A stretch of DNA of 64,000 nt from Gaiellasilicea sp963749515 (GTDB taxonomy: Bacteria; Actinomycetota; Thermoleophilia; Gaiellales; Gaiellaceae). This document shows positions 7,962 to 15,582 of this stretch, in pieces. The notes below the pieces were generated by a model that saw only the letters and a program-made list of their open reading frames with translations, was not told where the DNA came from and made no database searches. Positions within the stretch are counted from its first letter, which is position 1, and the number at the start of each line of letters is the position of its first letter. A program made the translations under genes and the position numbers. The stretch spans positions 950,539 to 1,014,538 of the forward strand of contig CAVVMR010000001.1 of NCBI GenBank assembly GCA_963749515.1, written 5' to 3'.

Positions 7962-9629
7962 ATGAGGACAAAGACCCTGTGGCTCTGGCTGGCGCTGCTC
8001 GTCTCGAGCTTCGCGCTGGTCGCAGCCGGTTGTGGCGGCGACGACGAGGAAGGCTCGTCGGACACCGGCGCAACAACCGGAGCAAGCGGCGAGGCCGCCA
8101 ACCAAGTGATCACCGTGAACTGGGGTACCGAGCCCCCGTCACTGGATCCCGGTCTCGCGACCGACGTGACCTCTTCGAACATCCTCCTCAACATCATGGA
8201 TCCGCTCATCCTGCTCAACGACGATCTCGAGCCGACTCCGTCTGCAGCCGAGAGCTTCGAGACGAGCGAGGACGGGCTGACCGTCACCATCAAGATCCGT
8301 GAGGGCTTGAAGTGGACGAACGGCGATCCCCTCACTGCACAGGACTACGTCTACTCGTGGAAGCGCACGGTCTCGCCGGAGCTCGGCGCGGACTACGCGT
8401 ACCAGTTCTACGGCATCGTCGGTGCGCAGGAGTACAACAGCTGCGACCCGAAAAAGGACAAGTGCGCGGCGCTCGCCGACAAGATGGGCGTCAAGGCGGT
8501 CGACGACACGACGCTGGAGATCACGCTGACGACACCGCAGCCGTGGTTCCTGCAGCAGATGGCGCACACCTCGTTCCTGGCCGTGAACAAGAAGGCCGTC
8601 GAGCAGTTCGGCGACAAGTGGACCGAGGCCGCCAACATCGTCACCAACGGGCCCTTCAAGCTCGAGACCTGGAAGCACAGCTCGGCGATCGACCTCGTCA
8701 AGAACCCCGACTGGCGCGACGCGGCGAACGTCAAGCTGACGCGCGTCAACGGCCGCATGATCTCCGACGGCATCACCGCCGTGCAGGCGTTCGAGGCCGG
8801 GGAGACGGACGTCGACGCGCAGCCGCCGCCGCCGGATGAGATCGCGCGGCTGAAGGACACGCCGGAGTACGTTCAGTACCCGAGTCTCGGGACGTACTAC
8901 TACGGCATCAACGTCGAGAACATCACCGACGTGAAGCAGCGCCGGGCGATGGCGCTGGCTATCCCGCGGCAGTCGATCATCGACAACGTCACGCAGGCAG
9001 GTCAGCTGCCGGCAACCGGCATGACCCCGCAGGGCATGCCGGGCTTCGACGCGATCAACCCGGAGTCGCCGTGGCTGCCCGCCGAGGCCGACATGGAGCA
9101 GGCGAAGCAGCTGATGGGCGAGGTCGCCAACCCGAAGAAGACGATCACGCTCTTCCTCAACGACTCGCCGGGCCACCGTGACATCGCCGTCGCGATTCAA
9201 GCCTCCTGGAAGGAGCTTGGGATCACGACCACGATCAAGCAGCAGGAGTTCGCGCAGTTCCTCGAATTCCTCGGGCCCCCGCCGAACAAGGCAGTCGATG
9301 TCTACCGGCTGGGTTGGATCGGCGACTATGTCGACGCGATCAACTTCCTCGAGCTCTGGACCTGCGACTCGGGGAACAACAACACGAACTACTGCAACAA
9401 GGAGTTCGACGCGAAGATCGAGGAAGCTCGCAAGACGGAGGACAACGACGCCCGCTATGAGCTGTACGGCGAGGCGGAGGACATCCTCTTCGGCGAGAAC
9501 GGCGACATGCCGGTCCTCCCGATCTACTTCTACACGCAGCCCGGCCTCGAGAAGCTGTCGGTCAAGGACACCTTCGAGTTCAACCTGCTCAACCAAGTCG
9601 ACCTGACTAAGGTCGTAGTCACCGAATAA
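7962..9629 (+). CDS. oppA: Oligopeptide ABC transporter substrate-binding lipoprotein
   Basis: SBP_bac_5-family lipoprotein that captures peptides outside the membrane for the OppBCDF importer. The 555 residues start with a signal peptide and lipobox (FALVAAGCGG, lipidated Cys near 24), then an acidic/Thr linker. The family core follows: TVNWGTEPPSLDPGLATD, GLTVTIKIREGLKWTNGDP, and YYYGINVENITDVKQRRAMA. The ATG is preceded by a good ribosome site (GGAAGGA). It is the first gene of a five-gene run on the plus strand; a strong hairpin after it (9651-9694) may raise its level relative to the permeases. Confidence 0.95.
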   Translation: MRTKTLWLWLALLVSSFALVAAGCGGDDEEGSSDTGATTGASGEAANQVITVNWGTEPPSLDPGLATDVTSSNILLNIMDPLILLNDDLEPTPSAAESFETSEDGLTVTIKIREGLKWTNGDPLTAQDYVYSWKRTVSPELGADYAYQFYGIVGAQEYNSCDPKKDKCAALADKMGVKAVDDTTLEITLTTPQPWFLQQMAHTSFLAVNKKAVEQFGDKWTEAANIVTNGPFKLETWKHSSAIDLVKNPDWRDAANVKLTRVNGRMISDGITAVQAFEAGETDVDAQPPPPDEIARLKDTPEYVQYPSLGTYYYGINVENITDVKQRRAMALAIPRQSIIDNVTQAGQLPATGMTPQGMPGFDAINPESPWLPAEADMEQAKQLMGEVANPKKTITLFLNDSPGHRDIAVAIQASWKELGITTTIKQQEFAQFLEFLGPPPNKAVDVYRLGWIGDYVDAINFLELWTCDSGNNNTNYCNKEFDAKIEEARKTEDNDARYELYGEAEDILFGENGDMPVLPIYFYTQPGLEKLSVKDTFEFNLLNQVDLTKVVVTE

Positions 9630-9650
9630 CCGCTTGTCAGCAGGCCCGGC

Positions 9651-9694
9651 GCGAGCGGGGCGCGCACTGCATCAGGCAGTGCGCCTCCGCTCGC
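9651..9694 (+). terminator. Long two-part hairpin between oppA and oppB
   Basis: Inner perfect stem GCGCACTGC/GCAGTGCGC with loop ATCAG, inside an outer stem GCGAGCGG/CCGCTCGC. No T-run follows. The position between the binding-protein gene and its permease suggests partial termination or mRNA stabilisation of the oppA segment rather than a full stop. Confidence 0.75.
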
Positions 9695-9728
9695 GTCAGA
9701 ATTCAGTTACGCGGGTACACCGAGACGA

Positions 9729-10655
9729 ATGCTGAAATTCATCGTCAGGCGAATCTTCTGGACGATCCCGGTACTTCTGGTCGTCATCTTCCTGACGTTC
9801 ACGATGATGCGGCAGATCGGCGGCAACCCGTTCCGGCAGACGGAGCGCGCGGTGCCCGAAGCCGTGCAGCGAAATCTGGAGCGGAAGTTCCACGTCGACA
9901 AGCCGTGGTACACCCAGTACGCCTACTACGTGAAGGGCGTCTTCACCTTCGATCTCGGCCCGTCGCTCGTACTGCGCGGCCAGGACGTGAACGACATCGT
10001 CAAGGAGCACTTCCCCAAGTCGATCGAGCTCGGCTTCTACGCGCTCATCTTCGCGCTCCTCGTCGGGGTGCCGCTCGGGGTGATAGCCGCGCTCAGGCAC
10101 AACACGGCCGTGGACTACGCCGCGATGTTCTTCTCCAACGTCTTCCACGCCGTCCCGAGCTTCCTCGTCGCGACGCTGCTGATCTACTACATCGCGCTGA
10201 AAGCGGGCGCGCTGCCGACGTCGGGCTGGACGTCGTGGGAGCACAAGGTCCTTCCCTCCATTGCCCTGGGGTTCGGGCCGATGGCCCTGTTCGCCCGTCT
10301 CGTCCGCGGCACGATGCTCGAGACGCTCCAGCAGGACTACGTGCGGACCGCGCGGGCCAAGGGCTTGCGCTACAGGCGGGTGGTGGGCCTCCACGTGCTC
10401 CGGAACTCGCTGATCCCGGTCGTCACGGCGGCCGGCCCGCTGCTCGGGTTCATCATCACCGGCTCCTTCGTGATCGAGCTGATCTTCAACATCCCGGGCA
10501 TCGGCCAGTACTACGTCACCGCCGTGAACGCCCGTGACTATTCGGTCGTGATGGGCCTGACGGTGCTGCTGTCGGTGATCGTCATCGTCGCCAACCTGGT
10601 GGTCGACATCCTCTACGGGATCCTCGATCCCCGCACGCGGGACGCCCGCGCCTGA
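9729..10655 (+). CDS. oppB: Oligopeptide ABC transporter permease
   Basis: Inner-membrane permease (308 aa) of the peptide importer. It has an N-terminal helix (IFWTIPVLLVVIFLTFTMMR), then a long extracytoplasmic segment. Five further helices carry the DppB/OppB-type inner-membrane signature, with the EAA loop at DYVRTARAKGLRYRRVVGLH contacting the ATPases. The C-terminal end NLVVDILYGILDPRTR is typical of the family. It lies 99 bp after oppA, across the hairpin. Its TGA overlaps the oppC ATG (TGATG), so translation is coupled. Confidence 0.95.
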   Translation: MLKFIVRRIFWTIPVLLVVIFLTFTMMRQIGGNPFRQTERAVPEAVQRNLERKFHVDKPWYTQYAYYVKGVFTFDLGPSLVLRGQDVNDIVKEHFPKSIELGFYALIFALLVGVPLGVIAALRHNTAVDYAAMFFSNVFHAVPSFLVATLLIYYIALKAGALPTSGWTSWEHKVLPSIALGFGPMALFARLVRGTMLETLQQDYVRTARAKGLRYRRVVGLHVLRNSLIPVVTAAGPLLGFIITGSFVIELIFNIPGIGQYYVTAVNARDYSVVMGLTVLLSVIVIVANLVVDILYGILDPRTRDARA

Positions 10656-11587
10656 TGGTCAGCAACCCCACCGACATGCGCGAGGCGGGGCTCGCCGTCG
10701 AGCCGGGCTCGGCGCCGGCGTCGGGCGCGCCGATTCGCCAGACGAACCTCTGGAAGGACGCCTGGCGGCGTTACGTCCGCAACCGGGGAGCAGTGGTCGC
10801 CGGCGCGATCTTCGTGCTGATCGTCCTCTACTGCATCATCTGGCCCTTCTTCTCGCCCTACACAGGCATCGAGGTCGACTTCTCGAAGGCGAAGCAGAGC
10901 CCGAGCCTCTCGCATCCGTTGGGCACCGACAAGTTCGGCCGCGATCTCTTCACGCGCACCGCCGAGGGTGGTCGTGTCTCGATCCTGATCGGGTTCGGCG
11001 CGACGCTGGCGATCCTGCTGATCGGCGTCGTCTACGGCGCGATCTCGGGGTTCGTCGGCGGCCGCCTCGACAACGGGTTGATGCGCTTCCTCGACGCGCT
11101 CTACGGGCTCCCATATCTCCCGTTCGCGATCATCACGCTCCAGATCATCGGGCGTACCGACATGTGGACGATGATGATCGCGCTGTCGATCGCCAGCTGG
11201 TTCACGACCGCTCGGATCGTCCGTGGGCAGGTCTTGACGTTGAAGGAGAACGACTACGTGCGCGCCGCGAAGGCGGTGGGTGCGCGCTGGTACCGAATCC
11301 TCACGCGGCACCTGCTGCCCAACACGCTCGGCGTCCTGATCATCGCCATCTTCCTCGAGCTGCCGGCCGTGATCCTCGGCGAGGCGTTCCTCTCGTTCAT
11401 CGGCCTCGGCATCAGCCCGCCCGATCCGTCGTGGGGCGCGATGGCGCAGGAAGGCCGCACGACCTACCGCACGCATCCGATCGAGATCGTCGTTCCCTCC
11501 GTGGCGATCGCCTCGCTCGTCCTCTGCGCGAACTTCATCGCCGACGGCCTGCGGGACGCACTCGACCCGAGGACGCGGGAGAGCTAG
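10655..11587 (+). CDS. oppC: Oligopeptide ABC transporter permease
   Basis: Second permease (310 aa). It shows the OppC N-terminal cytoplasmic extension (about 1-40) followed by a first helix (GAVVAGAIFVLIVLYCIIWPF) and the conserved HPLGTDKFGRDLFTR, a hallmark of DppC/OppC proteins. The EAA-type loop is ENDYVRAAKAVGARWYRILTR. It ends in FIADGLRDALDPRTRES. It pairs with OppB to form the channel and is separated from oppD by only 3 bp. Confidence 0.95.
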   Translation: MVSNPTDMREAGLAVEPGSAPASGAPIRQTNLWKDAWRRYVRNRGAVVAGAIFVLIVLYCIIWPFFSPYTGIEVDFSKAKQSPSLSHPLGTDKFGRDLFTRTAEGGRVSILIGFGATLAILLIGVVYGAISGFVGGRLDNGLMRFLDALYGLPYLPFAIITLQIIGRTDMWTMMIALSIASWFTTARIVRGQVLTLKENDYVRAAKAVGARWYRILTRHLLPNTLGVLIIAIFLELPAVILGEAFLSFIGLGISPPDPSWGAMAQEGRTTYRTHPIEIVVPSVAIASLVLCANFIADGLRDALDPRTRES

Positions 11588-11590
11588 GGC

Positions 11591-12607
11591 ATGGCGCTGC
11601 TCGAAGTCAACGACCTGCGGACGCACTTCTTCACGCGCGAAGGCGTCGTTCGTGCGGTCGACGGCATCAGCTTCGAAATCGAGAAGGGCAAGACACTCGG
11701 CATCGTGGGTGAGTCCGGCTGCGGGAAGTCAGTGACCGCGCTCTCGATCATGGGGCTCATCCCGAAGCCCCCGGCCAAGATCGTCTCCGGCGAGGTGCTG
11801 TTCGGCGGTCGCGACCTGACGAAGCTGTCCGAGCGCCAGCTCGAGGACGTGCGCGGCCGTGAGATCGCGATGATCTTCCAGGACCCGATGACGTCGCTCA
11901 ATCCGACGCTGACGATCGGGACGCAGATCACCGAGACGATCAGACGGCACTACGACGTGCCGCAGTCGCAGGCGAACAAGAAGGCGATCGAGCTGATGGA
12001 GGAAGTGCGGATCCCACGCGCGTCCGAGCGGCTCAAGGACTACCCGCACCGGTTCTCCGGCGGCATGCGGCAGCGCGTGATGATCGCGATCGCACTCTCG
12101 TGCGACCCGAACCTGCTGATCGCGGACGAGCCGACGACCGCGCTCGACGTCACGGTGCAGGCCTCCGTGCTCGACCTCCTCGACGACCTTCGCTCCGAGC
12201 ACGAGATGGCGATGATCATCATCACGCACGACATGGGTGTCGTCGCCGAGGCGGCGGACGACATCGTCGTGATGTACGCCGGCCAGATCGTCGAGCACGC
12301 GAACACCCTCGACCTCTTCGACCACCCGGAGCACCCGTACACCGAGGCGCTGCTCGGCGCCTTGCCGCAGCTGGAGGGCGAGGGAATCCGGCAACGGCGC
12401 CTGACGGCGATTCCGGGCCGCCCGCCCGACCTGATCGAACCGCCGGCGGCATGCCGGTTCGCGCCGCGCTGCCGCTATGCGGGCGGCGACTCGTGCACGG
12501 AGCAGATGCCGGAGCTGCGCGAGGTCCGGAAGGGCCACTGGGTCCGCTCGGCGCATCCCGCCAGCGAGCGTGCCGGTGCACCCCGGCGGGAAGGCGCGCC
12601 GGCATGA
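11591..12607 (+). CDS. oppD: Oligopeptide ABC transporter ATPase
   Basis: ATP-binding subunit (338 aa): Walker A GESGCGKS, Q-loop IFQDPMTSLNP, ABC signature FSGGMRQRVMIA, Walker B LLIADEPTTALDV, H-loop ITHDMGV. The C-terminal oligopeptide-transporter extension is present (GRPPDLIEPP followed by CRFAPRCRYAGGDSC, whose cysteines match the Fe-S/zinc-type site seen in some Dpp/Opp ATPases). ATG 11591 follows the oppC stop directly. The stop overlaps the oppF ATG. Confidence 0.95.
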   Translation: MALLEVNDLRTHFFTREGVVRAVDGISFEIEKGKTLGIVGESGCGKSVTALSIMGLIPKPPAKIVSGEVLFGGRDLTKLSERQLEDVRGREIAMIFQDPMTSLNPTLTIGTQITETIRRHYDVPQSQANKKAIELMEEVRIPRASERLKDYPHRFSGGMRQRVMIAIALSCDPNLLIADEPTTALDVTVQASVLDLLDDLRSEHEMAMIIITHDMGVVAEAADDIVVMYAGQIVEHANTLDLFDHPEHPYTEALLGALPQLEGEGIRQRRLTAIPGRPPDLIEPPAACRFAPRCRYAGGDSCTEQMPELREVRKGHWVRSAHPASERAGAPRREGAPA

Positions 12608-13470
12608 GCACGGACAACGTCCTCCTCGAGGTCAAGGACCTCCACAAGCACTTTCCGATCAAGGAAGGGCTGCTGGTCGAGCGCAGGGTCGGCGATGTGA
12701 AGGCCGTGGACGGCGTCAGCTTCGACATCAACGCCGGCGAGACGCTCGGCCTCGTCGGCGAGTCCGGCTCGGGCAAGTCGACGACCGGCTACTGCGTCCT
12801 GCAGCTTCTCAAGCCCACCTCCGGCTCGGTCCGTTTCGAGGGCATCGAGCTGACGGAGCTCGGCCGAGAGGCGCTCCGCAAGATGCGGCGCGAGATGCAG
12901 ATCGTCTTCCAGGATCCGTACTCGTCGCTCGACCCGCGGATGACGGTCGGCGACATCGTGGGCGAGCCGCTGATCGTGCACGGGATCGGCACGCGTCGCG
13001 ACCGGGGTGTCCGCATCCGTGAGCTGCTCGACGTCGTCGGCTTCAACCCGAGCTTCACGAACCGCTACCCGCACGAGTTCTCGGGCGGCCAGCGCCAGAG
13101 GATCGGGATCGCCCGCGCGCTCGCGCTGAGCCCGAAGCTGATCGTCTGCGACGAGCCGGTCTCGGCGCTCGACGTCTCCATCCAGGCGCAGATCCTGAAC
13201 CTGCTCAAGGACCTCCAGCAGGACTTCGGGCTCACGTACCTCTTCGTCGCCCACGACCTCGCCGTCGTCCGCACGATGAGCGACCGGATCGCCGTGATGA
13301 ACAAGGGCCAGCTCGTCGAGATCGGCCCTGCGGAGGACGTCTACACCAATCCGCAGCACGACTACACGAAGGCGCTTCTGTCCGCGGTTCCGGTTCCGGA
13401 CCCGCGCGCGATGAAGGAGCGCAAGGCGGCGCGCCGCAAGCTCCGCCACGCGCTCGCCGAAGGCGTCTAG
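12604..13470 (+). CDS. oppF: Oligopeptide ABC transporter ATPase, short C-terminus
   Basis: Second ATPase (288 aa), starting ATG 12604 inside the oppD stop; the longer upstream frame (from 12100) is oppD shadow. Walker A GESGSGKSTTG, Q-loop VFQDPYSSLDPR, signature FSGGQRQRIGIARA, Walker B LIVCDEPVSALDV, H-loop FVAHDLAV. OppF proteins usually run 310-330 residues and end with a Cys-containing oligo_HPY tail. Here the protein stops after a basic helix (ERKAARRKLRHALAEGV) without any cysteine motif. OppD keeps that tail, so the pair is asymmetric. Confidence 0.93.
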   Translation: MSTDNVLLEVKDLHKHFPIKEGLLVERRVGDVKAVDGVSFDINAGETLGLVGESGSGKSTTGYCVLQLLKPTSGSVRFEGIELTELGREALRKMRREMQIVFQDPYSSLDPRMTVGDIVGEPLIVHGIGTRRDRGVRIRELLDVVGFNPSFTNRYPHEFSGGQRQRIGIARALALSPKLIVCDEPVSALDVSIQAQILNLLKDLQQDFGLTYLFVAHDLAVVRTMSDRIAVMNKGQLVEIGPAEDVYTNPQHDYTKALLSAVPVPDPRAMKERKAARRKLRHALAEGV

Positions 13471-13475
13471 CCCGG

Positions 13476-14609
13476 CTAGAGCCCCAGGTGCTTGGCGATC
13501 ACCATGCGCTGCACCTCGTTCGTGCCCTCGCCGATCTCGAGGATCTTCTGGTCGCGGTAGAGGCGCGAGATCGCGTACTCGTCCATGAACCCGTAGCCGC
13601 CGTGGATCTGCAGCGCCCAGTTCGCCGCGCGGTTCGATAGCTCGCCCGTGTAGAGCTTCGCCATCGCCGCCTCGCGCGCGAACGGCCGGCCCTGGTCCTT
13701 GAGCCACGCCGCCTTGATCACCATCCCGCGGCCCGCCTCGATCTCCGTTGCCATGTCCGCCAGACGGAACTGGACGGCCTGGAAGCGCGCGATCGCCTTT
13801 CCGAACTGCTCGCGCTCCTGGGCGTACGAGTACGCGAGGTCGTAGGCGCCCTGGGCGAGGCCGACGCCCATTGCGGCGACAGAGATGCGGCCGCCGTCCA
13901 GGATCTCCAGGAACTGGTGGAACCCGGAGCCGCGCGGGCCGAGCAGGTTTCCCTCGGGGACGCTGACGTCGCTGAACGAGAGCTCGCGCGTATCGGAGGC
14001 CTTCCAGCCGAGCTTCTTCATCGGTGCCGAGATCTCGTAGCCCTTCGTGCCGTTCTCGACGACGATGTTCGAGATCTCGTCGTTGCCGGTGCGCGCCGTC
14101 AGCGTCACGCCCCACGTGATGTCCGTGCCGGCGTTGGTGATGAACATCTTCGAGCCGTTGACGAGCCACTGGCCGTCGCGGAGCTCTCCTGTCGTGCGGG
14201 TGTTCCCCGCATCGGAGCCTGCGCCGGGCTCGGTGAGGCCGAATGCGGCCAGCTTGCGCCCCGAGGCGAGGTCGGGCAGCCACTCCTGCTTCTGCGCCTC
14301 GCTTCCGAACATGTAGATCGGCATCGTCCCGAGTGAGGTGTGCGCGGCCACGGTGATCGCCACCGAGGAGTCGATCCGGGTGAGCTCCTCGATTGCGAGC
14401 GCGTAGGAGACGGTGTCCCCGCCCGCGCCGCCGTAGTCCTCCGAGATGGGCAGCCCCATCAGGCCGAGCGCGCCGAGGTCGGCGACGATCTCGTACGGGA
14501 AGCGCGACTCGCGGTCGAGCTCCTCCGCCACGGGCGCGACCTTCTCGCGCGCGAACTCGCGCACCGTGTCGCGGACGAGCTGCTGCTCCTGGGTGAGGTC
14601 GAGGTCCAT
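13476..14609 (-). CDS. Acyl-CoA dehydrogenase
   Basis: FAD-dependent acyl-CoA dehydrogenase (377 aa, standard length) catalysing alpha,beta-desaturation of an acyl-CoA in beta-oxidation or branched-chain catabolism. Seen: N-terminal helical domain (MDLDLTQEQQLVRDTVREFA), AFGLTEPGAGSDAGNTRT in the middle beta domain, FGKAIARFQAVQFRLADMAT, and the C-terminal signature QIHGGYGFMDEYAISRLYRD with EIGEGTNEVQR. The catalytic base position (Glu of IGEGTNE type) looks intact. It resembles short/branched-chain or isovaleryl-type enzymes; chain length cannot be set by eye. It is convergent with oppF, 5 bp apart. Confidence 0.95.
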   Translation of the reverse strand: MDLDLTQEQQLVRDTVREFAREKVAPVAEELDRESRFPYEIVADLGALGLMGLPISEDYGGAGGDTVSYALAIEELTRIDSSVAITVAAHTSLGTMPIYMFGSEAQKQEWLPDLASGRKLAAFGLTEPGAGSDAGNTRTTGELRDGQWLVNGSKMFITNAGTDITWGVTLTARTGNDEISNIVVENGTKGYEISAPMKKLGWKASDTRELSFSDVSVPEGNLLGPRGSGFHQFLEILDGGRISVAAMGVGLAQGAYDLAYSYAQEREQFGKAIARFQAVQFRLADMATEIEAGRGMVIKAAWLKDQGRPFAREAAMAKLYTGELSNRAANWALQIHGGYGFMDEYAISRLYRDQKILEIGEGTNEVQRMVIAKHLGL

Positions 14610-14667
14610 GCGCGGCCGAACCCTACCGGGTAGATTCGCGATTCAACCGATCAAGGAGCGAAGTGAG

Positions 14668-14976
14668 ATGGCTGAGAGCGTGCAGGAGTTCTTCGACGGG
14701 CTTGCGGCCCGTGCCGACGCCGAAAAGACGGCGGGGATGAACAACTCGTATCTGTTCGAGATCGAGGGCGCCGGCGAGTGGCTCGTCACCGTCAAGGACG
14801 GCAACGTGGAGGTCGCCGAGGGCGGCGGCGAGGCCGACACGACGATCACCACCTCCGAGGAGACGATGCTGGCCGTGATCAAGGGCGAGCAGAATCCGAC
14901 CACCGCCTACATGACGGGCAAGCTGAAGATCAAGGGAGACATGGGCGCGGCGATGAAGTTGCAGAAGCTGTTCTGA
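14668..14976 (+). CDS. SCP-2 sterol-transfer family protein
   Basis: A 102-aa single-domain SCP-2-like lipid-binding protein. Features: MAESVQEFFDGLAARADAEK at the start, beta-strand core SYLFEIEGAGEWLVTVKDG, a TITTSEETMLAVIKGE segment, and the end LKIKGDMGAAMKLQKLF typical of the family, which carries acyl-CoA or other lipids. ATG 14668 follows AAGGAG; longer in-frame starts from 14446 fall in the divergent acyl-CoA dehydrogenase gene. The position next to acyl-CoA dehydrogenase fits a role in acyl-CoA handling. Confidence 0.9.
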   Translation: MAESVQEFFDGLAARADAEKTAGMNNSYLFEIEGAGEWLVTVKDGNVEVAEGGGEADTTITTSEETMLAVIKGEQNPTTAYMTGKLKIKGDMGAAMKLQKLF

Positions 14977-15018
14977 GGCTCTAGTTTCGGGACGGGCTCC
15001 GAGGAAAGGTCGTTCTCC

Positions 15019-15582
15019 ATGTCGTGGTACGAGTTTCTGCTGTTCGTGCACGTCTCGGCAGCCGCGGTCTGGCTCGGCGGCGGCTTCATCTTTCAGGCCT
15101 ATGCGGTAGCGGTCCGGAACGGCGGCGACCCGCGTGAGATGGCGACGTTCGCCGGCCGCGCCAGCCGGACGGGCGAGAAGGTCTTCGTACCCGCGTCGCT
15201 GCTCGTCCTGCTGGCCGGAATCGGCTTGATGATCGAGGGCAGCTGGGAGTGGGGTCAGCTGTGGGTGATCTTCGCGCTCGTGGTCTTTGCAGGCTCCTTC
15301 GTCTCCGGCCTCTTCCACATCGCGCCGCTGGGGAAGAAGATCGAGGCCGTCGGTCCCGAGACGCCCGAGGGGCAGAAGCTGGTGCAGGAGATCTTCACGA
15401 CCCTCCGCGTCGAGCTCGTCTTCCTCTACTCGATCGTCTTCGCGATGACCGTGAAGCCGACGTTCGACGACGGCTGGACGGTGCTGCTCGCGGCGGCGGT
15501 GCTCGTCGGCGCCACGGTGGCGATCGTGCGGCTCTCGAGGTCCTCGGGGGCATCGGCGCCCGCGGCCGCTCGAGCCGACTAG
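15019..15582 (+). CDS. DUF2269-like integral membrane protein
   Basis: A 187-aa membrane protein with four to five predicted helices. It begins SWYEFLLFVHVSAAAVWLGG, matching the DUF2269/CopD-like pattern in which an early His lies in the first helix. Later helices are FVPASLLVLLAGIGLMI, LWVIFALVVFAGSFVSGLF, LVFLYSIVFAMTVKP and VLLAAAVLVGATVAIV. It ends in an Ala/Ser tail. Function unknown; such proteins may bind heme or metals. ATG 15019 follows GAGGAAAGG. It overlaps the convergent carboxylase stop by 4 bp. Confidence 0.85.
   Translation: MSWYEFLLFVHVSAAAVWLGGGFIFQAYAVAVRNGGDPREMATFAGRASRTGEKVFVPASLLVLLAGIGLMIEGSWEWGQLWVIFALVVFAGSFVSGLFHIAPLGKKIEAVGPETPEGQKLVQEIFTTLRVELVFLYSIVFAMTVKPTFDDGWTVLLAAAVLVGATVAIVRLSRSSGASAPAAARAD

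Noticed and set aside
12475..14283. 602-aa minus-strand open frame
   Set aside because: Out-of-frame shadow of the acyl-CoA dehydrogenase and oppF genes with Arg-rich composition.
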